Shown piece after piece: positions 16,675-24,172 of a DNA stretch of 44,335 bases. Position 1 is the stretch's first letter; every line of letters begins with the position of its first letter. Below the pieces are notes generated by a model. It did not search any database. It saw nothing but the letters and a program-made list of their open reading frames with translations, and was not told the DNA's origin. Position numbers and translations under genes: made by a program. The stretch covers positions 1-44,335 of the forward strand of contig JBDTDV010000042.1 of assembly GCA_039922875.1 (NCBI GenBank). The letters are read 5' to 3'. Source of the DNA: JBDTDV01 sp039922875. Lineage in GTDB: Bacteria > Actinomycetota > Actinomycetes > Actinomycetales > Microbacteriaceae.

Positions 16675-16779
16675 AGGTTTCACCTTCGTGCGTTCGGGGA
16701 TAATGGGCAACCCAAAGGGTACCGCCTCGCCCGATCGCCGTGCGGGCGGCCGCGGAAATCCGTGACGGTCGGGCTGGAA

Positions 16780-16785
16780 TAGGCT
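16780..16785 (+). promoter_or_regulatory. TAGGCT -10 box, leaderless start of the lipoate ligase gene
   Basis: TAGGCT ends exactly 6 nt before ATG 16792, which puts the predicted transcription start on the A of the start codon. No Shine-Dalgarno is visible. No clear -35 box. Confidence 0.55.
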
Positions 16786-16791
16786 TGCCGC

Positions 16792-17841
16792 ATGCACGGT
16801 GAATATAAGGTGCCCGGTGGGAAGTTGGTCGTCGTCGACCTCGACGTGGTCGACGGCTTGATCGCGAACTTCCATTTGTCCGGCGACTTCTTCCTCGAAC
16901 CCGATACCGCCCTTGAGGCCATTGACGCGGCCGTCACCGGCCTTCCGGAGAAATCCGATGCCGCCACTATCGCTGCCGCGGTACGCGAGGCACTACCCGA
17001 CGACGCTGCCTTGCTCGGTTTCAGCCCGGAGTCTGTCGCGGTAGCCGTCCGGCGCTCGTTGGCCCGCGCGACGGGTTGGCGGGATTACCAGTGGCAGCTG
17101 GTCCATTCCAAGGCGGTGCCCCCGCTGATGCAGATGGCGCTGGATGAGGTGCTGGCTGTCGAAGTCGGGGAGGGCAGGCGTAAACCCACCCTGCGGATCT
17201 GGGAGTGGGACGAACCGGCGGTGGTTATCGGCAGCTTCCAGTCGCTGAAGAACGAGGTCGACCCGGTCAACGCCGAGAAGTACGGCTTCAGCGTGGTTCG
17301 CCGGATCTCCGGCGGCGGCGCGATGTTCATGGAGGCGGGATCGGTGATCACCTACTCGATTTACGCCCCGGCCGACCTGGTGGTCGGCATGACGTTCGCC
17401 GATAGCTATGCGTTTTTGGATGAATGGGTGATCACCGCACTCAAGTCGCTTGGCATCGACGCGTTTTATCGCCCTCTGAACGACATCACCTCTCCGTCCG
17501 GCAAGATCGGCGGTGCGGCTCAGAAGCGGCTGGGCAGCGGTGCGGTGCTGCACCACGTCACGATGAGCTATGACATGGACGGCCAGAAGATGGTCGAGGT
17601 GCTCCGGATCGGTCGGGAGAAGATCAGTGACAAGGGCATCACCAGTGCGGTCAAGCGAGTCGACCCGCTGCGCAGTCAGACCGGCCTCTCCCGCGCCGAG
17701 ATCATCAACACCATGAAGGACACCTTCACGACTCTCTACGGTGCGACCCAGGGCGATATCACCCCGGAGGAGTACGCCAAGGCCGAACGTTTGGTAGCGG
17801 AAAAGTTCAGCACACCGGAGTGGATCGGCCGCGTCCCCTGA
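16792..17841 (+). CDS. lplA: Lipoate--protein ligase with N-terminal accessory domain
   Basis: This 349-residue protein attaches lipoate to E2/GcvH proteins by way of lipoyl-AMP. Residues 1-90 (HGEYKVPGGKLVVVDL, LSGDFFLEPD) are the small accessory domain that is C-terminal in E. coli LplA; here it precedes the catalytic BPL/LplA domain, as in some Gram-positive and archaeal-type ligases. The catalytic part shows RIWEWDEPAVVIGSFQS, RRISGGGAMFMEAG and the lysine motif SGKIGGAAQKR. ATG 16792 appears leaderless. Divergent from the lipoprotein gene. Octanoyl/lipoyl transferase activity cannot be excluded, but the accessory domain favours a ligase. Confidence 0.88.
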   Translation: MHGEYKVPGGKLVVVDLDVVDGLIANFHLSGDFFLEPDTALEAIDAAVTGLPEKSDAATIAAAVREALPDDAALLGFSPESVAVAVRRSLARATGWRDYQWQLVHSKAVPPLMQMALDEVLAVEVGEGRRKPTLRIWEWDEPAVVIGSFQSLKNEVDPVNAEKYGFSVVRRISGGGAMFMEAGSVITYSIYAPADLVVGMTFADSYAFLDEWVITALKSLGIDAFYRPLNDITSPSGKIGGAAQKRLGSGAVLHHVTMSYDMDGQKMVEVLRIGREKISDKGITSAVKRVDPLRSQTGLSRAEIINTMKDTFTTLYGATQGDITPEEYAKAERLVAEKFSTPEWIGRVP

Positions 17842-17876
17842 CACGGGCCCGTCGGTGGTCCGGAGCAGCGGGCCGG

Positions 17877-17904
17877 CGGTTCCGGGTCAGCGGTTCCGGG
17901 TCAG
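17877..17904. repeat. 14-bp tandem duplication covering the GNAT stop codon
   Basis: CGGTTCCGGGTCAG occurs twice in direct tandem (17877-17890, 17891-17904). The second copy contains the minus-strand stop (TCA 17901-17903) of the GNAT gene; the first repeats it just downstream. Confidence 0.85.
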
Positions 17905-18185
17905 CGGGATCGCAGATCCTGGTATTCCGGATGCCGGCCGAGCCAGGCCGAAACGTATGAGCAGAGCGGGATCAGACGCAAGTCGGTCGTGGTGCGGACG
18001 TCCTCCAAGGCCTCGTGAACGAGTTGGGCGGCCAGTCCCTGGCCTTGATATTCCGGGTCGACCTCGGTGTGAGTGAACAGGATGACATTTCCCTGCACCT
18101 CATAATCGGCAAAACCGATCGTCTCGCCGTCGCGGACCAGAGCATACCGGCTGTTTTCCGGCTCTCGCCGGACTTCTGCCTCCAT
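17901..18185 (-). CDS. Small GNAT-like N-acetyltransferase (YjdJ/NATD1 type)
   Basis: This 94-residue protein matches the short acetyl-CoA-binding family that includes human NATD1 and bacterial YjdJ: RYALVRDGETIGFADYEV, then FTHTEVDPEYQGQGLAAQLV (the acetyl-CoA pyrophosphate loop) and a closing LIPLCSYVSAWLGRHPEY. Substrate is unknown. ATG 18185 lies exactly 6 nt (six Gs) after TAGTGT (18197-18192 on the minus strand), so the message is probably leaderless. It is divergent from the DNA methyltransferase; a long inverted repeat fills the spacer. Confidence 0.88.
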   Translation of the reverse strand: MEAEVRREPENSRYALVRDGETIGFADYEVQGNVILFTHTEVDPEYQGQGLAAQLVHEALEDVRTTTDLRLIPLCSYVSAWLGRHPEYQDLRSR

Positions 18186-18191
18186 CCCCCC

Positions 18192-18197
18192 ACACTA
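18192..18197 (-). promoter_or_regulatory. TAGTGT -10 box, leaderless start of the GNAT gene
   Basis: On the minus strand TAGTGT is followed by six G residues and then ATG 18185, placing the predicted transcription start at the start codon. Confidence 0.5.
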
Positions 18198-18210
18198 CGC
18201 TCCGCTCCCC

Positions 18211-18279
18211 CTTTCGCGAGTCCGGGCTTTTTGTGGGTTTCGGCCGCCCGGACCCACAAAAAGCCCGGACTCGCGGAAG
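18211..18279. repeat. 28-bp near-perfect inverted repeat between divergent genes
   Basis: Arms 18211-18238 and 18252-18279 pair at 27 of 28 positions around a 13-nt loop; the core is GAGTCCGGGCTTTTTGTGGG and its complement. It lies in the GNAT-methyltransferase spacer, where both flanking genes point away, so it is not in an ordinary terminator position. The internal T5/A5 run could still stop transcription arriving from either side. It resembles dispersed intergenic palindromes. Confidence 0.9.
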
Positions 18280-18340
18280 AGAGAGGGAGGTGGGAGGTGG
18301 ATGGATGGGGGGACTGGGGAGCGGCTGACAGAATGAGAGG

Positions 18341-19222
18341 ATGCCGCACCCGTGGGCTTGGACGCCCGATTCCGCCGACAGCGTCGTCCACGGTGACAAT
18401 CTGCTGGTGTTGCCCGGGCTGCCGGCGGGAGCCTTCACGCTGATCTATCTGGACCCGCCGTTCAACACCGGCCGATCCCAACGCCGCCAGAGCACGACGG
18501 CGGTGCGCAGCATCGGCGGACCCGGCACGGTTGTCGGGTTCAAGGGACAGAGCTATCAGCGGATCAGGGGCGACCTGCTTCGCTACGACGACGAGTTCGA
18601 GGACTATTGGCAGTTTCTTCAGCCGCGGCTGATCGAGGCCTGGCGGTTGCTCACCGACGATGGAACCTTATATCTGCACCTGGATTACCGTGAGGCGCAC
18701 TACGCGAAGGTGCTGCTGGACGCCCTGTTCGGCCGGGCGGCATTCTTGAACGAGATCATCTGGGCGTACGACTACGGCGCGAAGTCCAAGAGCCGCTGGC
18801 CGACCAAGCACGACACGATCCTGGTCTATGTGAAGAATCCGACTGGATACTGGTTCGATTCGACAGCGGTCGATCGGGAACCGTACATGGCACCGGGACT
18901 GGTGACCGCCGAGAAGGCGGCCAGGGGCAAGCTACCGACGGATGTCTGGTGGCACACGATCGTGTCGCCGACGGGCAAGGAGAAGACCGGTTATCCGACC
19001 CAGAAACCGGTTGGGATTCTGCGCCGGATCATCCAGGCTTCCAGCCGGCCTGGCGACTGGATACTGGATTTTTTCGCCGGCAGCGGCACAACCGGCGCGG
19101 TGGCGGCTTCTCTGGGACGAAAGTTCCTGCTCATCGATCAGAATCCGGAGGCGATCGAGGTAATGCGCACCCGGTTCGCCGCATCGCCCGGCGTTGAGTT
19201 CGTCGCCGAGCAGGCCAGCTGA
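18341..19222 (+). CDS. Orphan site-specific DNA methyltransferase (N4/N6 type, beta-order)
   Basis: This 293-residue amino-methyltransferase has the catalytic motif IV DPPFNTG (residues 38-44) before the SAM-binding motif DFFAGSGTTG (about 241-250), the order typical of class beta enzymes. HGDNLLVLPGLPAGAFTLIY is the region before motif IV, and YPTQKPVGILRRII is the conserved motif before motif I. Adenine-N6 or cytosine-N4 methylation is expected; the recognition site cannot be read. No restriction endonuclease or specificity gene is nearby, so it is an orphan, perhaps epigenetic or housekeeping. ATG 18341 lies 6 nt after CAGAAT and may also be leaderless, although GAGAGG directly precedes it. 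Confidence 0.9.
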   Translation: MPHPWAWTPDSADSVVHGDNLLVLPGLPAGAFTLIYLDPPFNTGRSQRRQSTTAVRSIGGPGTVVGFKGQSYQRIRGDLLRYDDEFEDYWQFLQPRLIEAWRLLTDDGTLYLHLDYREAHYAKVLLDALFGRAAFLNEIIWAYDYGAKSKSRWPTKHDTILVYVKNPTGYWFDSTAVDREPYMAPGLVTAEKAARGKLPTDVWWHTIVSPTGKEKTGYPTQKPVGILRRIIQASSRPGDWILDFFAGSGTTGAVAASLGRKFLLIDQNPEAIEVMRTRFAASPGVEFVAEQAS

Positions 19223-19252
19223 TTCGCCGGGGTCCCCGTTTAGCATCCGGGC

Positions 19253-21352
19253 TCAGCCGAGCAGCTCCGGCCGCTTCCACGGCGCCCCGTGGACATGCTG
19301 GTCGAGGAAGGCGAATACCGTCTGATACCAAAGGATCGCATTCTGCGGCTTGAGCACCCAATGGTTCTCGTCCGGGAAGTACAGGAACTTGTGCTCGGTC
19401 GTGCCATCCGGCCCGGCGTGGTGCTCGGCGAGTTCGGACCACAGCCGCAGGCTTTCTCCGATCGGCACCCGGTAATCGTGGTCGCCATGGATCAGGAGCA
19501 TCGGGGTCACGATGTTCGCCACACTGTGCTGCGGCGAGTTGTCAATCATGCCCTGTCGTGAGAACGTGCTCTGCCAGTAGTTGGAATCATCCGTCGTGCC
19601 AGTGAACTGATCCAGTGACCACAGGCCGGCATGGCTGACGATCGCCTCGAACCGATCGGTGTGCCCGGCAACCCAGTTGGCCATGTAACCGCCGAACGAG
19701 CCGCCCATCGCGGCCGTCTTCGTGGCGTCGATGTCTGAGCGGGTCTGGGCGGCATCCGTGATCGACATCAGATCGGTGAACGGCTTTCCACCCCAGGCAT
19801 CCCAGCCCCTGGCGATGAACTCGAGCCCGTACCCGGTCGACAACGCCGGGTCGGGTAGCAGCACCGCGTAGCCTCGCGCCACCGCCAGCAGCGGGTTCCA
19901 GCGCCAACTCCACGCGTTCCAGCTGTTCAACGGGCCGCCGTGGATCCACAACAGCAACGGCGTCGGATGCTGCGCCGAGACCCCCTCTGGCAGCAGCAGC
20001 CAGGCGCGCACTCGGGAGCCGTCCCGCGCGTTGGTTTCGATCTCGGTGATCGTTCCCGGTACTTCGGGCAGCGGCGCCGGGGTGGCCAGTGGCGTGATCC
20101 GGCCCGACCGGCTGATTCGCACCGGGTGCGGCGGGGCGGTCCACGACGAACGCAGCGCGAGGAGGTCGCCGGTGACCGGGTTCACCGCGATGTTCGTGTA
20201 GCTGAACTCATCCGTGGTCAGCTGCTCGGGTGCATTGCCATTCAGCGGGATGCGGAACACCGGGCTGCGGCCATCCTGGTCGGCGGTCGCGATGAGTGCG
20301 TTATCGTCGGCGTCGAACGCGATGCCGGTCGGCCAGCGGTCCCAGCCTCCGGCAAGCCGGCGCGGATTACCGCCGTCGATTTCGGCGGTCCAGAGCTCTT
20401 GGTCGGCTGGGCCGTCCGGAGTGCTGAATGCCGAACGCAGGTAGGCGAGCCGGCGCCCGTCGTGGCTGATCACCGGGCTCTCGAAGTGGGTATGCGACCG
20501 GTCGAACAAGCTGGTGCGCTCGCCGGTTGCGATATCGATGGATGTCAGTACGTACCGGCCGCCCCGCTGCTCCGGCACGCGCAGCGCGGCGATCAAGGTT
20601 CGCCCGTCCGGGGTCAACGCCTGACCGGCGGTGTCCGCCGAGCGGCCCGGGCGTGGGGTGAGATCGTTCGGCCGCGGCAACTGCACCGGGTACGGCCTCT
20701 TGGCATTCGGATCTTCGTCGGAATCGGCAGCCCTTTCGGGCGCGGGTGCCACGGGATCCTGAAGATCAGCGAGGTCCAGCGCGAGCAGATGCGGTTGCGC
20801 TGGCCCGAGGTCGTGGTCCCAGAATCGTACCGGATAGCTCTCGTGCAGGATCGCGGCGACCTTCTTCTCCCGGCGCCGCGCGCGACCGGTCGCATCCGAC
20901 TCCGGGTCGGTTGCACCCGGCAGCAGCTCGGCGGTGATCACGACCACGTCAGAACCGGTGGCGGTGGCTGCGATCGAGGAAACTCCGCCGGCAAGCCGGC
21001 TGATCGCGCGGGCCTCACCACCGGTCGCCGGCAGCAGCCAGAGTTGGTTGAGGTCGTTGTCATCGTCCGTCGAGGCATCCGGGCGGCCGGAGACGAACAG
21101 GATGTCGCCGGCACCGGTGAACGCGGCACCGGATTCACCGGTGGCGGACCGGGTGAGCCGGGTCGGCTTGCCTGAGCCGTCTGACGGCAGCGACCAGATC
21201 GCCCTCCGGTACCCGGTGCGTTCGTGATCGAGGGTAGCGACCGTGAGAGCGACCCGGGTGCCATCCGGGGAGAGGGCGAGGCTTTCCACCCGAGGCAGGG
21301 CGATGTACTCGTCAAGGTCAGAAAACGCTGTCGGCCGAGCTTCTGGGGTCAT
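19253..21352 (-). CDS. S9 family (prolyl oligopeptidase-like) serine peptidase
   Basis: This 699-residue protein has an N-terminal beta-propeller (repeated SPDGTRVAL, SHDGRRLAYLRS-type blades, about residues 15-430) and a C-terminal alpha/beta hydrolase domain. The nucleophile is Ser552 in GGSFGGYM; the HGDHDYRVP loop gives the acid and DENHWVL the histidine. LLWIHGGPLNSW forms the oxyanion region. It resembles acylaminoacyl-peptidase/dipeptidyl-peptidase relatives that trim short peptides in the cytoplasm. No signal peptide is seen. ATG 21352 lies 6 nt after TAGCGT. It converges with the methyltransferase gene. Confidence 0.92.
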   Translation of the reverse strand: MTPEARPTAFSDLDEYIALPRVESLALSPDGTRVALTVATLDHERTGYRRAIWSLPSDGSGKPTRLTRSATGESGAAFTGAGDILFVSGRPDASTDDDNDLNQLWLLPATGGEARAISRLAGGVSSIAATATGSDVVVITAELLPGATDPESDATGRARRREKKVAAILHESYPVRFWDHDLGPAQPHLLALDLADLQDPVAPAPERAADSDEDPNAKRPYPVQLPRPNDLTPRPGRSADTAGQALTPDGRTLIAALRVPEQRGGRYVLTSIDIATGERTSLFDRSHTHFESPVISHDGRRLAYLRSAFSTPDGPADQELWTAEIDGGNPRRLAGGWDRWPTGIAFDADDNALIATADQDGRSPVFRIPLNGNAPEQLTTDEFSYTNIAVNPVTGDLLALRSSWTAPPHPVRISRSGRITPLATPAPLPEVPGTITEIETNARDGSRVRAWLLLPEGVSAQHPTPLLLWIHGGPLNSWNAWSWRWNPLLAVARGYAVLLPDPALSTGYGLEFIARGWDAWGGKPFTDLMSITDAAQTRSDIDATKTAAMGGSFGGYMANWVAGHTDRFEAIVSHAGLWSLDQFTGTTDDSNYWQSTFSRQGMIDNSPQHSVANIVTPMLLIHGDHDYRVPIGESLRLWSELAEHHAGPDGTTEHKFLYFPDENHWVLKPQNAILWYQTVFAFLDQHVHGAPWKRPELLG

Positions 21353-21358
21353 GGCTTA

Positions 21359-21364
21359 ACGCTA
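21359..21364 (-). promoter_or_regulatory. TAGCGT -10 box, leaderless start of the S9 peptidase gene
   Basis: On the minus strand TAGCGT is followed by TAAGCC and then ATG 21352, a spacing that puts the transcription start on the start codon. No ribosome binding site is present. Confidence 0.5.
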
Positions 21365-21459
21365 ACCACCGTCCACGGGCTCCCGCAGGCTTCGGCCGCA
21401 ACGGAGTTCACTGAGGGGCAGCTCGAGACGGATGTGGTCGGAGACTAGGGCTCGCCGCC

Positions 21460-21465
21460 TAGGCT
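21460..21465 (+). promoter_or_regulatory. TAGGCT -10 box, leaderless start of the VanY-like gene
   Basis: TAGGCT ends 7 nt before GTG 21473, the same hexamer and spacing as at 24160 and 25251. There is no ribosome binding site, which supports the GTG as start. Confidence 0.55.
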
Positions 21466-21472
21466 CGATGCT

Positions 21473-22402
21473 GTGCAACTCAGAGGTCGTCATGCTGCGC
21501 AAGCGGAAGGTCGTCACGCTGCGCAAGCGGGAGGTCGTCATGCTGCGCAAGCCGGGGCACGTCGTGCCAGGCAGGATGTGGGTCGTCATGCTGGCCGGAC
21601 CAGGGATCGTCGCGTCGCCGCGCTCGCGGTGATCGCGATGGCCGCAGCCGGTGTGCTCGCAGTTACCGTGATCGGCGTGACATCCGCACCGGGACCTACG
21701 CCTGGCACCGCATCCGGCCCGCCGTCCGCAGTTACTCCTGCGCCAACCACGACGACGCCCGGGTCCGCCGCGCCGTCGCCCGCCCCGCCGGTGTTCGATA
21801 AAGCGGCAAGATCAATCGATGATCCGGCCAGCATCTGGGTTGTCGTCAACAAGCGCCGACCGCTGAATCCACTGGACTATGCGCCGGCCGATCTGGTGTT
21901 CCCGGACGTCCCCGACGTCGACCGGCAACCGCTTCGCCAGGAGGCGGCTAACGCGATCACCGCGATGTTCGCCGCGGGCGGCACCGAAACCGGGCTCGCG
22001 TTCCAGGTGCAGAGCGCATATCGCGATTACGGCACCCAGGTGAATGTCCACAACGGCTGGGTGGATCGGCTCGGCCAGGCCGCGGCAGACAGGACCAGCG
22101 CCCGACCGGGTGTCAGTGAGCACCAGACCGGCCTCGCGGTGGATATCAGTTCGGTCCCTGCCGTCTGCCCGCTACAGATTTGTTTCGCGGAGACCGGCCA
22201 GGCGGTCTGGCTGGCGGCGAACGCCTGGCGATTCGGTTTCATCCTGCGGTACCCCGCGGACAAGACGGCCATCACCGGATACGAGTTCGAACCGTATCAC
22301 TTTCGGTATGTCGGGCCGGAACTCGCGGCGGAACTGCACGCGGCCGGTGTGACGACGCTCGAGGAGTTCTTCGGTCTGCCCCCTGCCCCCGAGTACGGCT
22401 AA
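21473..22402 (+). CDS. VanY-type D-alanyl-D-alanine carboxypeptidase, membrane-anchored
   Basis: This 309-residue protein has a basic cytoplasmic tail (residues 1-46), a transmembrane signal anchor (VAALAVIAMAAAGVLAVTVI, about 47-68), a Pro/Thr/Ser linker and a zinc D,D-peptidase domain. The peptidase motifs are QSAYRDYGTQ, SEHQTGLAVDIS (zinc His and Asp) and EPYHFRYVG (second zinc His). It trims the terminal D-Ala of peptidoglycan stems. The tail holds three 24-bp tandem repeats giving GRHAAQAE/G repeats, unusual for this family. GTG 21473 fits the TAGGCT box. The 3' end is a 23-bp near-duplication repeating the stop codon. Confidence 0.9.
   Translation: MQLRGRHAAQAEGRHAAQAGGRHAAQAGARRARQDVGRHAGRTRDRRVAALAVIAMAAAGVLAVTVIGVTSAPGPTPGTASGPPSAVTPAPTTTTPGSAAPSPAPPVFDKAARSIDDPASIWVVVNKRRPLNPLDYAPADLVFPDVPDVDRQPLRQEAANAITAMFAAGGTETGLAFQVQSAYRDYGTQVNVHNGWVDRLGQAAADRTSARPGVSEHQTGLAVDISSVPAVCPLQICFAETGQAVWLAANAWRFGFILRYPADKTAITGYEFEPYHFRYVGPELAAELHAAGVTTLEEFFGLPPAPEYG
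21484..21555. repeat. 24-bp tandem repeat, 3 copies, in the VanY cytoplasmic tail
   Basis: Units 21484-21507, 21508-21531 and 21532-21555 share AGGTCGTCATGCTGCGCAAG with one or two changes. A degenerate fourth piece (GGTCGTCATGCTG) follows near 21580-21592. In the gene frame they encode GRHAAQA repeats. Confidence 0.9.
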
Positions 22403-22431
22403 CTTCGGCCCCCGACTACGGCTAAGCCGGG
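22386..22431. repeat. 23-bp imperfect tandem duplication of the VanY stop region
   Basis: Two units (22386-22408, 22409-22431) both contain GA-G/C-TACGGCTAA, so the TAA stop and the codons before it appear twice. The second copy abuts the stop of the convergent pgm gene. Confidence 0.75.
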
Positions 22432-24105
22432 CTATCGAGCCGCGGGCTCCTCGCCGCCGCCCAGGGCGGCGTCGACGATCGCCTTCGCCTCGGCCTGCAC
22501 ACGCTGCAGGTGCTCTGCACCCAAGAACGATTCGGCGTAGATCTTATACACGTCCTCGGTGCCGCTTGGCCGGGCCGCGAACCAGGCGTTCTCGGTGGCC
22601 ACCTTGACCCCGCCGATCGCGGCGTTGTTTCCCGGGGCATGGCTGAGCTTGGCGGAGATCGGTTCGCCGGCAAGCTCCGAGGCCGAAATGGCGTCCCCGT
22701 CGAGCTTGGCCAGCGCGGCCTTCTGCGGCTTCGTGGCCGCGGCATCCACCCGCTGGTAGGCGGGGTCACCGAATCGCTCGGTCAACTCCCGGTACAGCGC
22801 GCTCGGAGTCTTGCCGGTCACCGCCAGGATCTCGCTGGCCAGCAAGGCGAGCAGAATGCCGTCTTTGTCAGTGGTCCACACCGTGCCGTCAAAGCGCAGG
22901 AAGCTGGCCCCGGCGCTCTCCTCACCGCCGAACCCCACCGATCCGTCGATCAGCCCGGGCACGAACCATTTAAAACCGACCGGCACCTCCCAGAGTCGCC
23001 TACCGAGTGACTTGGCGACCCGGTCAATGATCGAGGATGAGACCAGCGTCTTGCCGACCGCCGCATCTGAGCGCCAGCCCGGGCGGTTCTGGTACAGATA
23101 GTCGATCGCCACGGCGAGGTAGTGATTCGGGTTCATCAGGCCGCCGTCCGGTGTGACGATGCCGTGCCGGTCGGCATCCGCGTCGTTTCCGGTGAGAATG
23201 TCGTAGTCGTCTTTGTGGCTGAGCACGGATGCCATCGCCGACGCACTGGATGGATCCATCCGGATCTTGCCGTCCCAGTCCAGCGTCATGAAGCCCCATT
23301 GCGGGTCGACCAGTGGATTGACCACGGTGAGGTCGAGGCCGTAGTGGTCCCGGATCGCGGCCCAGTATTCGACGCTGGCACCGCCGAGCGGGTCGGCTCC
23401 GATGCGGATTCCGGCCTTCTTGATTGCGGCGATGTCGACGATGTTCTCCAGGTCGTCGACGTAATGCGCCAGGAAATCGTAGGTCTCCACCGCACTGGGC
23501 TCGGACATCCGCACCCCACGCAGGCCGTCGGCGATCAACTCGTTCGCCCGGTTGGCGATCCAGGCGGTCGCGTCGCTGTCGGCCGGTCCGCCGTGTGGCG
23601 GGTTGTACTTGAAGCCGCCGTCAGCCGGCGGGTTGTGGCTGGGGGTGACGACGATGCCATCGGCGAGTCCCCTGGTGGCACCTGACCCTGCTTGTCCAGA
23701 AGAGCCCGCCCGGTCCCGGTTGTAGCGCAGGATCGCATGGCTGACCGCGGGGGTCGGCGTGAAACCGTCGTGTTCGTCAACCAGCACGCGCACACCGTTG
23801 CCCACCAGCACCTCAAGTGCCGTGGTCTGCGCCGGGCGGCTGAGTGCGTGGGTGTCCATCCCGATGAACAGCGGCCCGGTGATGCCCTGGCCGGTGCGGT
23901 ATTCAACGATCGCCTGGGTGCAGGCCGCGATGTGGCTTTCGTTGAACGCCGTGTTGAACGAGCTGCCGCGGTGGCCCGAGGTGCCGAACGCGACGCGCTG
24001 ATCCGGCTTGGTGGGATCGGGCTTCAACGAGTAGTAGGCGTGCACCAGCGCCTCGACGTCGACGAGGTCGGTGAGTTGGGCCGGGGTCCCTGCGCGATCG
24101 TTCAT
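22432..24105 (-). CDS. pgm: Phosphoglucomutase (alpha-D-glucose phosphate-specific)
   Basis: This 557-residue alpha-D-phosphohexomutase interconverts glucose-1-phosphate and glucose-6-phosphate. The phosphoserine loop is TPSHNPP (Ser156), the metal loop GNDADADRHG, the sugar loop GGEESAGASFL and the phosphate-binding loop RPSGTEDVYKIY. The N-terminal VAFGTSGHRGSS is diagnostic of the bacterial Pgm subfamily. ATG 24105 was chosen at the family start; CAGACT lies 6 nt upstream and no clear Shine-Dalgarno exists. It is divergent from the prephenate dehydratase gene and convergent with vanY. Confidence 0.96.
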   Translation of the reverse strand: MNDRAGTPAQLTDLVDVEALVHAYYSLKPDPTKPDQRVAFGTSGHRGSSFNTAFNESHIAACTQAIVEYRTGQGITGPLFIGMDTHALSRPAQTTALEVLVGNGVRVLVDEHDGFTPTPAVSHAILRYNRDRAGSSGQAGSGATRGLADGIVVTPSHNPPADGGFKYNPPHGGPADSDATAWIANRANELIADGLRGVRMSEPSAVETYDFLAHYVDDLENIVDIAAIKKAGIRIGADPLGGASVEYWAAIRDHYGLDLTVVNPLVDPQWGFMTLDWDGKIRMDPSSASAMASVLSHKDDYDILTGNDADADRHGIVTPDGGLMNPNHYLAVAIDYLYQNRPGWRSDAAVGKTLVSSSIIDRVAKSLGRRLWEVPVGFKWFVPGLIDGSVGFGGEESAGASFLRFDGTVWTTDKDGILLALLASEILAVTGKTPSALYRELTERFGDPAYQRVDAAATKPQKAALAKLDGDAISASELAGEPISAKLSHAPGNNAAIGGVKVATENAWFAARPSGTEDVYKIYAESFLGAEHLQRVQAEAKAIVDAALGGGEEPAAR

Positions 24106-24159
24106 GTGCTCAGTCTGGCACCGCGCCACGTGAAGCCATAGGTCCGAACAGGGGTGCTC

Positions 24160-24165
24160 TAGGCT
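24160..24165 (+). promoter_or_regulatory. TAGGCT -10 box, leaderless start of pheA
   Basis: TAGGCT ends 7 nt before GTG 24173. The alternative GTG 24167 would fall between the box and the predicted transcription start and so is unlikely. Confidence 0.5.
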
Positions 24166-24172
24166 CGTGAGG

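Noticed and set aside
17843..17852. ACGGGCCCGT palindrome after the lipoate ligase gene
   Set aside because: Ten-base palindrome with no loop in GC-rich DNA; likely chance.
18211..18279. Inverted repeat as a simple rho-independent terminator
   Set aside because: Both neighbours point away from it, and no run of T follows the stem on either strand; recorded as a repeat instead.
19228..19238. CGGGGTCCCCG palindrome between convergent methyltransferase and S9 genes
   Set aside because: It has no loop and only a short T run, so it cannot form a useful terminator hairpin.
19940..21175. 411-residue plus-strand open frame opposite the S9 peptidase
   Set aside because: Composition is Arg/Gly-rich with no motif, and the minus-strand peptidase has an intact catalytic triad.
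21432..21632. Alternative plus frame across the VanY repeats (VVMLRKR-type repeats)
   Set aside because: Ends shortly after the repeats and lacks any downstream domain; the peptidase frame begins at GTG 21473 behind a TAGGCT box.
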